Origin: Lysinibacillus sp. SGAir0095
GTDB taxonomy: Bacteria; Bacillota; Bacilli; Bacillales_A; Planococcaceae
Length of the DNA stretch: 64,000 nucleotides
Direction: 5' to 3'
Assembly: GCF_005491425.1 (NCBI RefSeq)
Contig: NZ_CP028083.1
Span: forward strand, 1,760,001 to 1,824,000
Each line of letters opens with the position of its first letter. Position 1 is the first letter of the stretch. The notes under the pieces are model-generated. The model was not told where the DNA came from and ran no database searches. It was given only the letters and a program-made list of their open reading frames with translations. Shown one piece after another: positions 46,040-55,900 of this stretch. Made by a program: the position numbers and the translations under genes.

Positions 46040-46858
46040 ATGCAAAATTTAAAACCAATCAAAAGAAGTCCATTTAGAATCTATCTCGGAAAAAAATATT
46101 ACCGTATGAAAAGATATAAGGAATGGATTTTTAGTAACAAAAATTTCGCTCTTGGAAAAGAAGAGAATGTATTAAAATATAAAGTTTATGGCCATAAAAG
46201 TATCCTCCTTCGAGAATTGAAAGATGTTGATATGTGGCTGCAGCACAATAAAATAAAAAATTTAAATATTGCCACACAAATGCTAAACAAGGTGATTATT
46301 CTTCCTGGAGAAACCTTTTCCTATTGGCGTTTAATAGGTAAACCAACCAGAAGAAAAGGTTATGAAGAGGGAATGGTTCTACATTATGGAAAGGCTACCA
46401 CTGGAATTGGTGGAGGATTATGCCAGTTATCAAATTTGATATATTGGATGACACTGCATACCCCATTGACTGTTACTGAAAGGTATCGTCATAGTTACGA
46501 TGTATTTCCCGATTCAAATAGGAATCAACCTTTCGGAAGCGGTGCTACCTGTGCATATAACTACTTGGATTTACAAATAAAAAATGAAACAAATCGCACT
46601 TTTCAATTGGTGCTGTATTTGACAGATACGCACTTGGTGGGTGAATGGAGATCAGACATTCCATCGATTAGAACTTATGAGGTTTATGAGGCGGATCATA
46701 GAATTAGTTTAGAATATTGGGGCGGTTATGTAAGACATAATCGAATTCATCGCAAAATTTTTAATAGAGAAAATGTAGTGATTGACGATGAATTTGTTAC
46801 AGAAAACCATGCAATCATGATGTATGAACCATTGTTAGCGCAACCTATAGAAGAATAG
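46040..46858 (+). CDS. VanW-family protein
   Basis: A 272-residue protein. The VanW core lies at about residues 75-190: NIATQMLNKVIILPGETFSYWRLIG, GIGGGLCQLSNLIYWMTLHTPLTVTERYRHS and GSGATCAYNYLDLQI. It has no clear signal peptide. VanW occurs in B-type vancomycin-resistance clusters, but most members, like this one, stand alone with no van genes nearby, so resistance should not be inferred. ATG 46040 follows GGGAGG. Confidence 0.85.
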   Translation: MQNLKPIKRSPFRIYLGKKYYRMKRYKEWIFSNKNFALGKEENVLKYKVYGHKSILLRELKDVDMWLQHNKIKNLNIATQMLNKVIILPGETFSYWRLIGKPTRRKGYEEGMVLHYGKATTGIGGGLCQLSNLIYWMTLHTPLTVTERYRHSYDVFPDSNRNQPFGSGATCAYNYLDLQIKNETNRTFQLVLYLTDTHLVGEWRSDIPSIRTYEVYEADHRISLEYWGGYVRHNRIHRKIFNRENVVIDDEFVTENHAIMMYEPLLAQPIEE

Positions 46859-47101
46859 AGCGACTATCTAGTGATTTGATAGAAAGGTTTAATGTTTTCT
46901 AGGTAGAGTACCAGCTGAAGATAGTATTTTTGATAACTTTAAAACTTCTACCGCATTATAACGTCATCTTATATAATAAAAAATATATAACTCGAAGAAA
47001 ATCTATTGGCAATCCAAAGAAGAAAACGCAAAAATTAAATGACTTTTTGACCACACAATAAAGTACTGAAAAAATACCTATCTGAAAATGAGGGAATGAC
47101 A

Positions 47102-48034
47102 ATGAAATTGATAACGGTTTATCAATATGATGCGTTTAGTACGGAACCTAATAAGGGCAACCCTGCTGGTGTAGTTTTATCTGGAGATGAATTGACAGAA
47201 TCAGAAATGCAAGAGATTGCATACAAGGTGGGCTTTAATGAGACTGCTTTTCCGATTAAATCGAATGCAGCCGACCTAGGAATACGATTCTTTACACCAG
47301 GGCATGAAACAGATTTATGTGGTCATGCAACTATGGCAACTGTTTACGCTTTAAAAAGTAGAGGATTATTGGGAGATAAAACAGAGATAACAATTGAAAC
47401 AAAAGCTGGTATTCTACCGATTAAAATAATCTCATCAGTTGAAAGTCAAATACAGATAACGATGCAACAAGCTTCACCTAAATTCAAGGAGTTTAACGGG
47501 TCAAAAGAGGAGTTAGCGAAGTCAATCGGATTAAAAGAGACAGATTTTCATCCTGATCTACCGATAGTTTATGGAAGCACTGGTTCTTGGACATTGCTCA
47601 TACCCATAAATCAGCTGGATGCTTTTCAAAAAATGAAACCGAATAATAAGCAATTTCCTGAAATCCTAAAGGAAATGCCTAAATCATCCGTTCATCCTTT
47701 TTGTCTGGAAACATACGATTATAATGCTGATATGCACGCTCGACACTTCTCTTCCCCCTATTCAGGAACTACAGAGGATGCAGTAACTGGTACAGCTTCA
47801 GGGGTAATGGGGGCTTTCTACGCAAAATACATTAAAAACAAAAGTAAAGAATCTTTAACCCTTATAGTCGAACAAGGTCATGAAATTGAGAAAGATGGTC
47901 GGGTTGTCGTTCAGGTTACAAAAACTAATGAGTCATACTCTGTTCAAATAACTGGAAATGCAGTTTATGTAAGGGAATTTCAAGTTTTGTTAGATAATGA
48001 AGAGTTCTTGAGCAAGAATAATCACCAACTATAA
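47102..48034 (+). CDS. PhzF-family isomerase/epimerase
   Basis: A 310-residue cytosolic enzyme of the PhzF/DapF-like fold. [15 protein letters not shown] and [34 protein letters not shown] are typical, with the catalytic Glu in the NETAF motif and the conserved Asp-Leu-Cys-Gly-His loop; the second half has [14 protein letters not shown]. Members isomerise trans-2,3-dihydro-3-hydroxyanthranilate or unknown substrates. No phenazine genes are nearby. ATG 47102 has GAGGG 8 bases upstream. A small HhH protein gene follows after 41 bp. Confidence 0.88.
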   Translation: MKLITVYQYDAFSTEPNKGNPAGVVLSGDELTESEMQEIAYKVGFNETAFPIKSNAADLGIRFFTPGHETDLCGHATMATVYALKSRGLLGDKTEITIETKAGILPIKIISSVESQIQITMQQASPKFKEFNGSKEELAKSIGLKETDFHPDLPIVYGSTGSWTLLIPINQLDAFQKMKPNNKQFPEILKEMPKSSVHPFCLETYDYNADMHARHFSSPYSGTTEDAVTGTASGVMGAFYAKYIKNKSKESLTLIVEQGHEIEKDGRVVVQVTKTNESYSVQITGNAVYVREFQVLLDNEEFLSKNNHQL

Positions 48035-48075
48035 AAGAGTATGATTGGATTAGATAGTTGTTTGGAGGAGTTAGA

Positions 48076-48375
48076 TTGACTGTAAAGAAAAGTTTAAGGG
48101 TTTGTGACAAGGGACATAGGTATTACAAAAGCAGTGAGTGTCAAAGCTGTCCTACATGTAATAAAGAGAATAAACCTAAAAGTGGCTTCCTTTCAAAACT
48201 GAGTTCGCCTGCAAGAAATGCTTTGATTCACGAGGGGATTGATACTTTGCAAAAACTTGCCAAGTACACGGAAAGAGAAATTTTAAGTTTGCATGGAATT
48301 GGACCAGCTTCCTTACCTATTTTGAGAACTTCACTAGAAGAAGAAGGGCTAACTTTTAAAGAAAATAATCAATAA
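48076..48375 (+). CDS. Small protein: zinc ribbon plus helix-hairpin-helix (RNA polymerase alpha-CTD-like)
   Basis: About 99 residues. The N-terminal part has C-x-K-G-H, then CQSCPTCNKEN (cysteines near residues 25, 28 and 31), a likely zinc-binding knuckle. Residues 42-95 (LSSPARNALIHEGIDTLQKLAKYTEREILSLHGIGPASLPILRTSL) carry two helix-hairpin-helix-like turns as in the alpha C-terminal domain of RNA polymerase. TTG 48076 follows GGAGGAG. DNA binding is likely by fold; the target is unknown. Confidence 0.7.
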   Translation: MTVKKSLRVCDKGHRYYKSSECQSCPTCNKENKPKSGFLSKLSSPARNALIHEGIDTLQKLAKYTEREILSLHGIGPASLPILRTSLEEEGLTFKENNQ

Positions 48376-48454
48376 CAGTTACATACATGACGTAATTAAC
48401 TGTGGCATGGCTGTAAAAAAATTCACTCTTTGTTTTGAATTTAATGATATTTAT

Positions 48455-48494
48455 ACACAAACAGATTAGTTGACTTAATCTTGTTTGTGTTTTT
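48455..48494 (+). terminator. Terminator after the PhzF/HhH genes
   Basis: ACACAAACAGATTA pairs with TAATCTTGTTTGTGT, followed by five T residues. Confidence 0.82.
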
Positions 48495-48584
48495 ATTTTT
48501 AAGTAACTATTACTAATGATACTTTAAACAGCTTTTATGGGAAGGATTAAACCCTGTTATTCAAGAAAAAATTTTTGTCCCTTT

Positions 48585-48605
48585 ACATAGGGTGTGGGGG
48601 TATGT
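48585..48605. promoter_or_regulatory. csoR operator: Candidate CsoR operator 1 (upstream of csoR)
   Basis: ACATA-N11-TATGT with a G-rich centre (GGGTGTGGGGG), the style of GC-centred CsoR sites, 58 bp before csoR. Confidence 0.5.
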
Positions 48606-48616
48606 TACAGTTTGAA

Positions 48617-48635
48617 TATAGGGTATAGGGGTATA
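48617..48635. promoter_or_regulatory. csoR operator: Candidate CsoR operator 2 (upstream of csoR)
   Basis: TATAGGGTATAGGGGTATA, two direct TATAGGG-type half sites, 28 bp before csoR. It shares GGGGTATA with the mirror image of the copA site (TATACCCC). Confidence 0.5.
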
Positions 48636-48662
48636 AGTGAAATGGCTGAAGGAGAGATATAA

Positions 48663-49010
48663 ATGGATGTTGAGCTGAGTAAAGAAATACAAAAAGAAGA
48701 TGATGATAAATGTTGTTCAAATCTTAATGAACGGAAAAGCCATCATTCCGATGAAACAAAGAAAAATCTTATCACAAGATTAAACCGCGTCGAAGGTCAA
48801 ATCCGTGGCATAAAAGGCTTAATCGAAAAAGATACTTATTGCGACGATGTTATTACTCAGATATCTGCTGCACAATCAGCATTAAATGGTGTTGCCAAGA
48901 TGCTTCTTGAAACACATATGAAAGAATGTGTTGTGGATCGAATACAAGAAGGCGATTTAGAGGTGCTCGATGAAGTGCTTGTGACGATTCAAAAATTAAT
49001 GAAAAAATAA
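48663..49010 (+). CDS. csoR: Copper-sensing repressor CsoR
   Basis: A 115-residue all-helical regulator. The Cu(I) ligands of the family are in place: Cys60, His85 and Cys89 (YCDDV; ETHMKEC). The N-terminal extension of about 30 residues contains an extra CC pair and HH. Apo-CsoR represses copZA and Cu(I) binding releases it from DNA. First gene of csoR-copZ-copA; 12 bp precede copZ. Strong ribosome site GAAGGAG. Confidence 0.93.
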   Translation: MDVELSKEIQKEDDDKCCSNLNERKSHHSDETKKNLITRLNRVEGQIRGIKGLIEKDTYCDDVITQISAAQSALNGVAKMLLETHMKECVVDRIQEGDLEVLDEVLVTIQKLMKK

Positions 49011-49022
49011 GGAGTGAATGAT

Positions 49023-49229
49023 ATGGAAAATATAACTTTAAAGGTAAATGGTATGTCATGTGGACATTGTGTAAAAGCAGTTGAAGGTAGTGTAGGCGAA
49101 TTAGAGGGTGTTGAACAGGCAATTGTAAATCTAGCAGAAGGTGAAGTAGCTATATCCTTCGATAAAGAAATTGTTACTCTGGAAAAAATTAAAGAAACGA
49201 TTGATGATCAAGGCTACGAGGTTGAATAA
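49023..49229 (+). CDS. copZ: Copper chaperone CopZ
   Basis: A 68-residue ferredoxin-like HMA protein with GMSCGHC, the Cu(I)-binding CxxC at residues 13-16, in the usual beta-alpha-beta-beta-alpha-beta order. It carries cytosolic copper to the CopA N-terminal domains. ATG 49023 has AAGGAG 8 bases upstream, so the frame's GTG at 49014 is not used. Between csoR and copA as in B. subtilis. Confidence 0.95.
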   Translation: MENITLKVNGMSCGHCVKAVEGSVGELEGVEQAIVNLAEGEVAISFDKEIVTLEKIKETIDDQGYEVE

Positions 49230-49277
49230 AGTAAAAGTAGGAGTGCTATAAAGGCACTCTAATTCTTTCAATAAAAT

Positions 49278-49294
49278 ATACCCCTTATAGGTAT
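49278..49294. promoter_or_regulatory. Candidate CsoR operator before copA
   Basis: ATACC-CCTTATA-GGTAT, a clear inverted repeat 17 bp before the copA start, with ATACC/GGTAT arms as in the palindrome after copA. Confidence 0.6.
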
Positions 49295-49311
49295 GTGAGA
49301 GGTGAACATAT

Positions 49312-51750
49312 ATGTCGACCACATCAAATGAGTCAATTAAAACAACAAAAGAAGCAACTATACAAATTACTGGAATGACTTGTGCAGCTTGTGCGACTCG
49401 AATTGAGAAGAGCTTAAACAAAATGGACGGTGTCGAACAAGCGATTGTCAATTTAGCGCTTGAAAAGTCATCGATTAAATATGATTCTTCAACACTAAGT
49501 GAACAAGATTTTGAAAAGAAAATTGAAGCACTTGGTTATGGTGTTGTGAAACAAAAAGTTGAATTTGATATTACGGGGATGACTTGTGCAGCATGTGCTA
49601 CAAGAATAGAAAAAGGGTTAAATAAAATGGATGGTGTCGCTTCTGCAAACGTTAATTTAGCACTTGAAAAAGCTACGATTGAATTTAATCCTTCACAAGT
49701 TACCACTGCAGATATTATGACGAAGGTAGAAAAGCTTGGTTACAGTGCACATCAAAAGCAAGAAGATAATGATCAAGTAGATTATCGTGAAACGGCAATT
49801 AAAGATCAAAAACGAAAATTTATCATCAGTGCCTTTCTTTCATTGCCATTATTGTGGACGATGCTTGGACATTTTTCATTTACATCCTTTCTTTATGTAC
49901 CTGATTTTTTAATCAATCCTTGGATTCAATTGATATTAGCAACTCCTGTGCAATTCATTATTGGGAAACAGTTTTATGTGGGTGCTTTTAAATCACTCCG
50001 TAATGGTAGTGCCAATATGGATGTACTCGTGGTAATGGGTACTTCAGCGGCTTATTTTTATAGTGTCTATCAAGCGATTGTTACAATAGGTGCGCATCAT
50101 GGTCCACATTTATACTTTGAAACAAGCGCGGTTTTAATTACCCTTATACTTTTAGGCAAATTGTTCGAAGCAAAAGCAAAAGGACGTTCATCCGAAGCGA
50201 TTAAAAAATTAATGGGCCTCCAAGCGAAAACAGCGAATGTGATTCGTGACGGTGTTGAAAAAGAGATACCTTTAGAGGAAGTAATGATCGGCGACACAAT
50301 TCTAGTAAAACCAGGTGAAAAAATTCCGGTCGATGGGGAAGTTCTAGAAGGTGCAACGGCTGTGGATGAATCCATGTTAACTGGTGAAAGTTTGCCGGTA
50401 GATAAAAAAGTAAGTGATGTACTATACGGATCAACAATCAATAAAAATGGTTTTATTAAAATGAAGGCTACAAAGATAGGGCGTGACACGGCTTTAGCTC
50501 AAATTATAAAAGTAGTAGAAGACGCACAAGGTTCAAAAGCACCAATCCAACGATTAGCAGATAAAATTTCAGGCGTATTTGTACCAATTGTAATTGGCAT
50601 TGCTATACTTACATCCCTAGTATGGTTTATCTGGATTGAGCCCGGGAATTTTACACAAGCACTAGAAGTGTTAATAGCAGTACTTGTTATCGCATGTCCA
50701 TGTGCACTCGGTTTAGCTACTCCAACTTCAATTATGGCGGGTTCTGGTCGTGCTGCAGAATTTGGTATTTTGTTTAAAGGTGGAGAACATTTAGAACAAA
50801 CACAAGGGATCGATACAGTTGTAGTGGATAAAACAGGTACCGTAACTCATGGAAAACCGGTATTAACGGATGTTTTTGTAGCAGATGGTCAAGATGAAGA
50901 GAGATTCCTAGCATTAATTGGTGCCGCCGAAAAGCAATCAGAACATCCATTAGCTGAAGCAATTGTTCAAGGCATTCAAGATAGAGGCATCATACTCGGC
51001 AATGTGCAATTCTTTGAAGCTATCCCAGGGTATGGGGTACAGGCGACGGTTTCGGGTCAAGGTATTATCATTGGTACCCGTAAATTGATGCAACAATACG
51101 GAATTGATTTTCAACCCGTCATTGGGACAATGGAGAAACTAGAAGGCGATGGAAAAACAGCTATGTTAGCAGCTATTAATGGACAGTATGCAGGCCTCGT
51201 AGCAGTTGCAGATACTATTAAAGAAACCTCCAAAGAAGCTGTATCTCGTCTGCAAGACATGGGGATCAAAGTCATTATGATGACAGGTGATAATATGCGT
51301 ACCGCACAAGCAATTGGTAAACAAGTAGGTGTAGATTCAGTAATTGGCGAAGTACTTCCTGAAGGTAAAGCAGAAGAAGTGAAGAAGTTGCAACAGCAGG
51401 GTAAAAAGGTGGCAATGGTCGGTGATGGAATCAATGATGCACCAGCGCTTGCTACAGCAGATATTGGTATGGCAATTGGAACAGGAACTGATGTTGCAAT
51501 GGAAGCGGCAGATATTACATTAATTCGTGGGGACTTAAACAGTATTGCGGATGCAATTTTAATGAGTCGTAAAACAATGCGTAATATTAAGCAAAACTTA
51601 TTCTGGGCATTTGCTTATAACATAATTGGAATTCCCATTGCTGCAATCGGCCTGCTAGCGCCTTGGGTAGCAGGAGCCGCAATGGCGTTCAGTTCAGTAT
51701 CAGTAGTTTTAAATGCATTACGCTTACAAAGAGAGAATGTAGTAAAGTAA
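49312..51750 (+). CDS. copA: Copper-exporting P1B-type ATPase
   Basis: A membrane pump of 812 residues that exports Cu(I). Two HMA domains with [12 protein letters not shown] lie at about residues 23-35 and 91-103. Eight membrane helices follow, with the ion-site ACPCALG near 461, TGES in the actuator near 356, the phosphorylated Asp in DKTGT near 505, and [10 protein letters not shown] near 703. Length and order match B. subtilis CopA. Cu is delivered by CopZ. A CsoR-like palindrome lies before the start and another after the stop. Confidence 0.96.
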   Translation: MSTTSNESIKTTKEATIQITGMTCAACATRIEKSLNKMDGVEQAIVNLALEKSSIKYDSSTLSEQDFEKKIEALGYGVVKQKVEFDITGMTCAACATRIEKGLNKMDGVASANVNLALEKATIEFNPSQVTTADIMTKVEKLGYSAHQKQEDNDQVDYRETAIKDQKRKFIISAFLSLPLLWTMLGHFSFTSFLYVPDFLINPWIQLILATPVQFIIGKQFYVGAFKSLRNGSANMDVLVVMGTSAAYFYSVYQAIVTIGAHHGPHLYFETSAVLITLILLGKLFEAKAKGRSSEAIKKLMGLQAKTANVIRDGVEKEIPLEEVMIGDTILVKPGEKIPVDGEVLEGATAVDESMLTGESLPVDKKVSDVLYGSTINKNGFIKMKATKIGRDTALAQIIKVVEDAQGSKAPIQRLADKISGVFVPIVIGIAILTSLVWFIWIEPGNFTQALEVLIAVLVIACPCALGLATPTSIMAGSGRAAEFGILFKGGEHLEQTQGIDTVVVDKTGTVTHGKPVLTDVFVADGQDEERFLALIGAAEKQSEHPLAEAIVQGIQDRGIILGNVQFFEAIPGYGVQATVSGQGIIIGTRKLMQQYGIDFQPVIGTMEKLEGDGKTAMLAAINGQYAGLVAVADTIKETSKEAVSRLQDMGIKVIMMTGDNMRTAQAIGKQVGVDSVIGEVLPEGKAEEVKKLQQQGKKVAMVGDGINDAPALATADIGMAIGTGTDVAMEAADITLIRGDLNSIADAILMSRKTMRNIKQNLFWAFAYNIIGIPIAAIGLLAPWVAGAAMAFSSVSVVLNALRLQRENVVK

Positions 51751-51805
51751 TTGTCACTAAAGCCAATAATTTTGTGTAACAAAGATTTATAGTTGTTTAT
51801 ATACT

Positions 51806-51817
51806 ATACCTAGGTAT
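51806..51817. promoter_or_regulatory. CsoR-like palindrome downstream of copA
   Basis: A perfect 12-bp palindrome ATACCTAGGTAT, 55 bp after the copA stop codon, with the same arms as the site before copA. Downstream is a 115-base region closed by a terminator, so it may regulate a short transcript. Confidence 0.5.
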
Positions 51818-51931
51818 GGTAAGTAGGTTGCAAACCTGATTTTGGAGGCGAGTCGGCAGAAATCAACTAAAGATGTGATGCATTTCCTATGGCAAAATGG
51901 CGTCGTATTTGATTTATTTTATGAGGACAAT

Positions 51932-51977
51932 AATAGAACAGAGAAACACTGATTTAGTAGTGTACCTCTGTTCTATA
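51932..51977 (+). terminator. Terminator after copA (or of a short transcript)
   Basis: TAGAACAGAG pairs with CTCTGTTCTA with an inner ACACT/AGTGT stem, then a T-rich run. It may also serve the convergent ylxY gene. Confidence 0.85.
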
Positions 51978-52003
51978 TTTTATTTAATTGGTTGTTCACC
52001 TAT

Positions 52004-52969
52004 CTAATTAATTCGTTTTTCACTCATAAGCTCGGTAACAGTACCTAATTTGTAACCTTTGCTCTTAATATTTGTAATCATGTCTTCCATCCCTTCAGCA
52101 ACAGGCTTTGTTGGATGCATCAGAATCATTGATCCATTCTCTACTTTAGAAACAACTCGACTAACCATTTCAGAGGCTGCAGGTTTTTTCCAATCAACCG
52201 TATCCACCGTCCACAAAATAGTTTTCATTTGAAGTTGTTCCGCAACTTGAATTGTTGTCTCATTAAAACTTCCACTTGGAGGAGCAAACCATTTCGGTTT
52301 AATATTAAGGGTATCTTCTATAACCTGATTTGTCTTTTCTAATTCTTCTCTTGTCTCAGCCTTCGATCGTTGTTGGAGGTCGGGGTGACTATAAGCGTGG
52401 TTTCCTATTTCATGACCCGCATCCTTAATCTTCTTGGCTACAGAAGGATTCTTTTTTACCCAGCTCCCATCAAAGAAAAATGTTGCCTTTGTTTGATGTT
52501 TATCTAAAACTTCAAGAATTCCTGGGATATATTCGTTTCCCCAGGCCACATTAATTAAGAACGCTACCATTGGTTTATGAGGATTTCCCCTATAAATCGG
52601 TTGGGTTCCTAAATCGTTTAAATGAATTTTAGGGGCTACAGCCTTATAAACAATTTTCGTTTCATCAAATTTATCATTTGCTTTCATTTTCAAATAACTA
52701 GCCTTAATATCTACAACTTGTCCATTATATCCTGGTATTGCTTTCCAGATAGGATCGATTTTTGCATCAATCGGATCAAAATTATTCTCTTCACTGAACT
52801 TTTCGATTTCTCTGAACAGCTCATCCTTACTAAGTTTTGAAGAAGTGGTAATGCTCCCTTTCATATTATAGTCGAGAAAAATTGCCTTAGATGAAGGTGT
52901 ATAAAACCCGAACGTCATCACTAGGATGCTTGAAAACACGATAAGGTATCTAAAATTGTTTCGTTTCAT
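52004..52969 (-). CDS. ylxY: YlxY-like sporulation polysaccharide-deacetylase-fold protein, catalytically altered
   Basis: A 321-residue exported protein with a signal-anchor helix (residues 8-27). The NodB fold spans about 125-310: FFFDGSWVKKNPSVAKKIKDAGHEIGNHAYSHPDLQQRS keeps the HxxxH metal pair, with FAPPSGSFNE and ILMHPTKPVAEGM later. Active deacetylases start with a TFDDGP-type motif; here the equivalent strand reads AFLINVAWGNEY and lacks both Asp residues, as in the YlxY sporulation family. Deacetylase activity is therefore doubtful. Starts at ATG after GGGAGAA. Confidence 0.82.
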   Translation of the reverse strand: MKRNNFRYLIVFSSILVMTFGFYTPSSKAIFLDYNMKGSITTSSKLSKDELFREIEKFSEENNFDPIDAKIDPIWKAIPGYNGQVVDIKASYLKMKANDKFDETKIVYKAVAPKIHLNDLGTQPIYRGNPHKPMVAFLINVAWGNEYIPGILEVLDKHQTKATFFFDGSWVKKNPSVAKKIKDAGHEIGNHAYSHPDLQQRSKAETREELEKTNQVIEDTLNIKPKWFAPPSGSFNETTIQVAEQLQMKTILWTVDTVDWKKPAASEMVSRVVSKVENGSMILMHPTKPVAEGMEDMITNIKSKGYKLGTVTELMSEKRIN

Positions 52970-53212
52970 TGTTTCTCCCTTGTACTAAATGAGTAAATTT
53001 TTGATGCTATTAATTTTCCCACTCTTCACGAAAATTATGTTTAAAATATTGTGTAGAAATTTTCTATAGCAGACCATAAAACGAAAGTACCTAATCTTTG
53101 TTGAGCACAAAAATCAACAAGGTGGAATAGACTTTATGGTATTATTTGTATAAAATTGGAATAGGTGGGGTATATAATACTGGGCGAAGAAAATGGTAAT
53201 GAGGGGTTGAGT

Positions 53213-53539
53213 ATGGTAGATAAATTCACCAAGTGGTTTATAGTTTCATTTGTTTTGGGGATCATTTCGTTAATATTAGCCTTTTTCGTTCAAGATATTG
53301 CAAGGTTAACTGGTGAGTTCAATCGAAACATGTTATTAGTAGGCACAATAACTATTTTTATTTTAATAATAACCTCGTTATTCAGTCTGGTTAAGGCTAA
53401 TATCAAAAGAATTAAAGGTCAAATAGCTGTTTCTTTATTATTTGCCGTAATTCCATTCTCAGCATTGCTGGTAAATGGGTTAATCTTTACAGTTTATTTT
53501 GTAGGTAAGTGGGTTTATAAGCAGAAAGACTTCCTTTGA
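53213..53539 (+). CDS. Small three-helix membrane protein
   Basis: A 108-residue protein with three hydrophobic helices (about residues 10-30, 43-63 and 78-97) and a short basic tail. ATG 53213 follows GAGGGG; the frame opens 16 codons earlier with no ribosome site. I do not recognise a family beyond generic Bacillus membrane proteins. Confidence 0.6.
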   Translation: MVDKFTKWFIVSFVLGIISLILAFFVQDIARLTGEFNRNMLLVGTITIFILIITSLFSLVKANIKRIKGQIAVSLLFAVIPFSALLVNGLIFTVYFVGKWVYKQKDFL

Positions 53540-53565
53540 CTTTTAAGGAGCAAATAAAAGAATGA

Positions 53566-53601
53566 AAAAGGCCCTTGGAAAACTCCTGGGGCTTTTCGTC
53601 T
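53566..53601 (+). terminator. Terminator hairpin
   Basis: AAAAGGCCC pairs with GGGGCTTTT around a 13-base loop; a short T-rich stretch follows. Confidence 0.65.
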
Positions 53602-53688
53602 TTATATAATATTTCTAAAATTATTAATCGATAGCTAGAACTATACTTTGATTCATTCATGAGATATGATTTTGTGGGAGGTCCGAGA

Positions 53689-54828
53689 ATGAATGCAATG
53701 ATAAATTTTTATAAACAAATAACTTTTAAACATAAAGTTTTCTTTATCATCATTCTTTGCTGTTTTGTAGGTTCGATTATTTTCGTTCATCATAACTTTT
53801 CTTTTTATGAGGACATGATTGCGGAGGTTATTAAAACGGATATAGAAGATGAAACGGAAATAGTAGATTTAAATAATAATGAGGACACATTGTATACCCA
53901 ACATATCGTAGCTATATTGAAAAATGGTAAAGAGAAAGGCAAGGAAGTTCATTTAATGAATGAATTTTCAAAGTCAAAAGCGCTTGATCATAAGTTCGAA
54001 GTTGGAAATGAGTTATTTATTAAATTCGATGAGAATATAGAGGCTGGTAAACAGCTAACAGGCACAATTTCAGGGGTCAAACGCGATAAGTATCTGGTTA
54101 TGGTAGCTTGGGTTTTTATTTTTGTATTGTTGTCAGTTGGGAGAAGGCAGGGGCTATTATCAATCTTTAGTTTAGTAGTGAATGCTGTACTCTTATCATA
54201 TGCATTGGATATTTATATCCATAATTCTAATCTCAGTCTATTATGGATTTGCAGCATTGGTATTATATTATTTACCGTCATTTCTTTATTACTGGTGAAC
54301 GGTTTAAACGAAAAAACTTATGCAGCGATTATAGCCACGTTGCTTGGAACCTTTAGTTCACTTCTAATTACATACCTCGCTCTATGGGTAACGGGTGAAA
54401 ATGGACTTCGCTATGAGGAATTGCAATTTATCACTCGACCTTATAAAACCGTATTTATGGCGGGTTTATTCATAGGTTCATTAGGTGCAGTGATGGATGT
54501 AGCAATTACGATCTCCTCTTCGATTTTTGGTTTGTATGAAAAGGATAATAATATATCCGTGAAGGCGCTGATTCAATCAGGAATGGAAATCGGCAAAGAT
54601 ATAATGGGAACGATGACAAATATTCTCTTTTTTGCCTATGTAAGTGGCTCGATACCCATGCTTATACTTTATTTTAAAAACGCCTCTCCATTTGGTTATA
54701 CCCTATCATTGAATCTTTCCTTAGAATTGGCTCGAGCATTTGCTGGTGGGATAGGCATAGTGTTAACTATTCCATTAGGGCTATATACGACCATATTTTT
54801 TGTGAATAGAAAGAGGGCAAAAGGATGA
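53689..54828 (+). CDS. YibE/F-like membrane protein, first gene of a pair
   Basis: A 379-residue protein. An N-terminal helix (residues 10-28) precedes an extracytoplasmic region of about 100 residues with a small beta-barrel character (TQHIVAILKNGKEKGKEVHLM). Then come about seven membrane helices with the YibE_F signature GSLGAVMDVAITISSSIFGLYE and DIMGTMTNILFFAYVSGSIPML. Second gene overlaps by ATGA. The family's transport function is unknown. ATG 53689 follows GGGAGGT. Confidence 0.8.
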   Translation: MNAMINFYKQITFKHKVFFIIILCCFVGSIIFVHHNFSFYEDMIAEVIKTDIEDETEIVDLNNNEDTLYTQHIVAILKNGKEKGKEVHLMNEFSKSKALDHKFEVGNELFIKFDENIEAGKQLTGTISGVKRDKYLVMVAWVFIFVLLSVGRRQGLLSIFSLVVNAVLLSYALDIYIHNSNLSLLWICSIGIILFTVISLLLVNGLNEKTYAAIIATLLGTFSSLLITYLALWVTGENGLRYEELQFITRPYKTVFMAGLFIGSLGAVMDVAITISSSIFGLYEKDNNISVKALIQSGMEIGKDIMGTMTNILFFAYVSGSIPMLILYFKNASPFGYTLSLNLSLELARAFAGGIGIVLTIPLGLYTTIFFVNRKRAKG

Positions 54829-55598
54829 ATGTATTAGTTCTATTAGCAGGAATCTTATTTCTATTAATGAGTCTTATCGGCGGGAAAAAAGGAGTAAGGT
54901 CCTTTATTGCTATATTTCTTAATTTTGGCGTTATTATTGTAACGCTCTTTTTCATGAATGTTCCTGATATCAATTCAGTCATTCTAACATTAGCTGCATG
55001 TGTAGTAATTAGTTGCATCAATCTCTTTTTTATAAATGAAGTAAACAAAAAAACGAAGACAGCCTTCCTTTCCACGATTATTACCACTGTAATATTAGTT
55101 ATATTTATTACATTCATTACAGATAAGGCCATGATTCAAGGATTTGGTGAAGAAGAAACAGAAGAAATGGGGATGTATTCTTTTTACATTGGCATAGATT
55201 TTGTAAAAATTGCTGTTTCAGTGATCATTATGAGTACAATCGGTGCCATTACCGATGCGGCTATGGCTATTTCATCTCCTATGCGTGAAATGTATTATCA
55301 TCATCCAACAATAAGTAGAAAAGAATTATTCTCATTTGGCTTAAGCATTGGAAGAGATATATTAGGGACTAGTACGAATACGCTATTCTTTGCTTTCTTT
55401 GGGGCCTATTTAGCTTTGCTGATCTGGTTTAAAGATTTATCCTATTCTATAGGAGAAATTGTGAATTCAAAGATTTTTAGTTCGGAAATGATAACAATAT
55501 GCTGTGCTGCAATAGGCGTAACAGCAGTTATTCCCGTAACTTCCTGGATTACAGCATATTTTTTAGTGAAAAATAAAGAGAATGCGAAAGAGCTATAA
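54825..55598 (+). CDS. YibE/F-like membrane protein, second gene of a pair
   Basis: A 257-residue protein with about seven helices, paralogous to the membrane half of its neighbour: STIGAITDAAMAISSPMREMYYHHP and RDILGTSTNTLFFAFFGAYLALL. It lacks the N-terminal extracytoplasmic region. Overlap of start and stop codons (ATGA) and common family membership suggest that the two form one heteromeric membrane complex. Confidence 0.8.
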   Translation: MNVLVLLAGILFLLMSLIGGKKGVRSFIAIFLNFGVIIVTLFFMNVPDINSVILTLAACVVISCINLFFINEVNKKTKTAFLSTIITTVILVIFITFITDKAMIQGFGEEETEEMGMYSFYIGIDFVKIAVSVIIMSTIGAITDAAMAISSPMREMYYHHPTISRKELFSFGLSIGRDILGTSTNTLFFAFFGAYLALLIWFKDLSYSIGEIVNSKIFSSEMITICCAAIGVTAVIPVTSWITAYFLVKNKENAKEL

Positions 55599-55621
55599 AC
55601 TAGTCAATATCTTGATTTCGT

Positions 55622-55654
55622 AAAAAAACGCTAGATTAATTTCAGGCGTTTTTT
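55622..55654 (+). terminator. Terminator of the YibE/F pair
   Basis: AAAAAACGC pairs with GCGTTTTTT around a 14-base loop, with T residues at the 3' side. Confidence 0.8.
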
Positions 55655-55900
55655 GTGCTTTCTAAGCAGGCTACATTCTGCCTGTTAGTATTGAGTGCCA
55701 GTATTTTTATTCGGCAACAAAAATCTCTATTTACAATTAATGGATAGGGTAAAGGGCAGTTTGAAACTAAAGTAAATTCTTGTTCTATTCCCGAGGAAGG
55801 GTTATGGTGGTATGGTTGAATTAGTGAAAATCAAATGGAATTTCTTGTGTATGCTATATTGATAATATTTAATCTTATTATTTAAAAAGGAATGGATAAA

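Noticed and set aside
46040-46858. Vancomycin-resistance cluster
   Set aside because: Only a VanW-family gene is present; no vanH, vanA/B ligase, vanX or VanRS genes flank it.
48026-48062. Stem CAACTAT/ATAGTTG between the PhzF and HhH genes as terminator
   Set aside because: It has no T run, overlaps the stop codon region and lies just before a strong ribosome site, so cotranscription is more likely.
49312-51750. Cadmium/zinc ATPase instead of copper
   Set aside because: The CPC ion-site motif, two GMTCAAC HMA domains and the csoR-copZ neighbours all fit the copper class.
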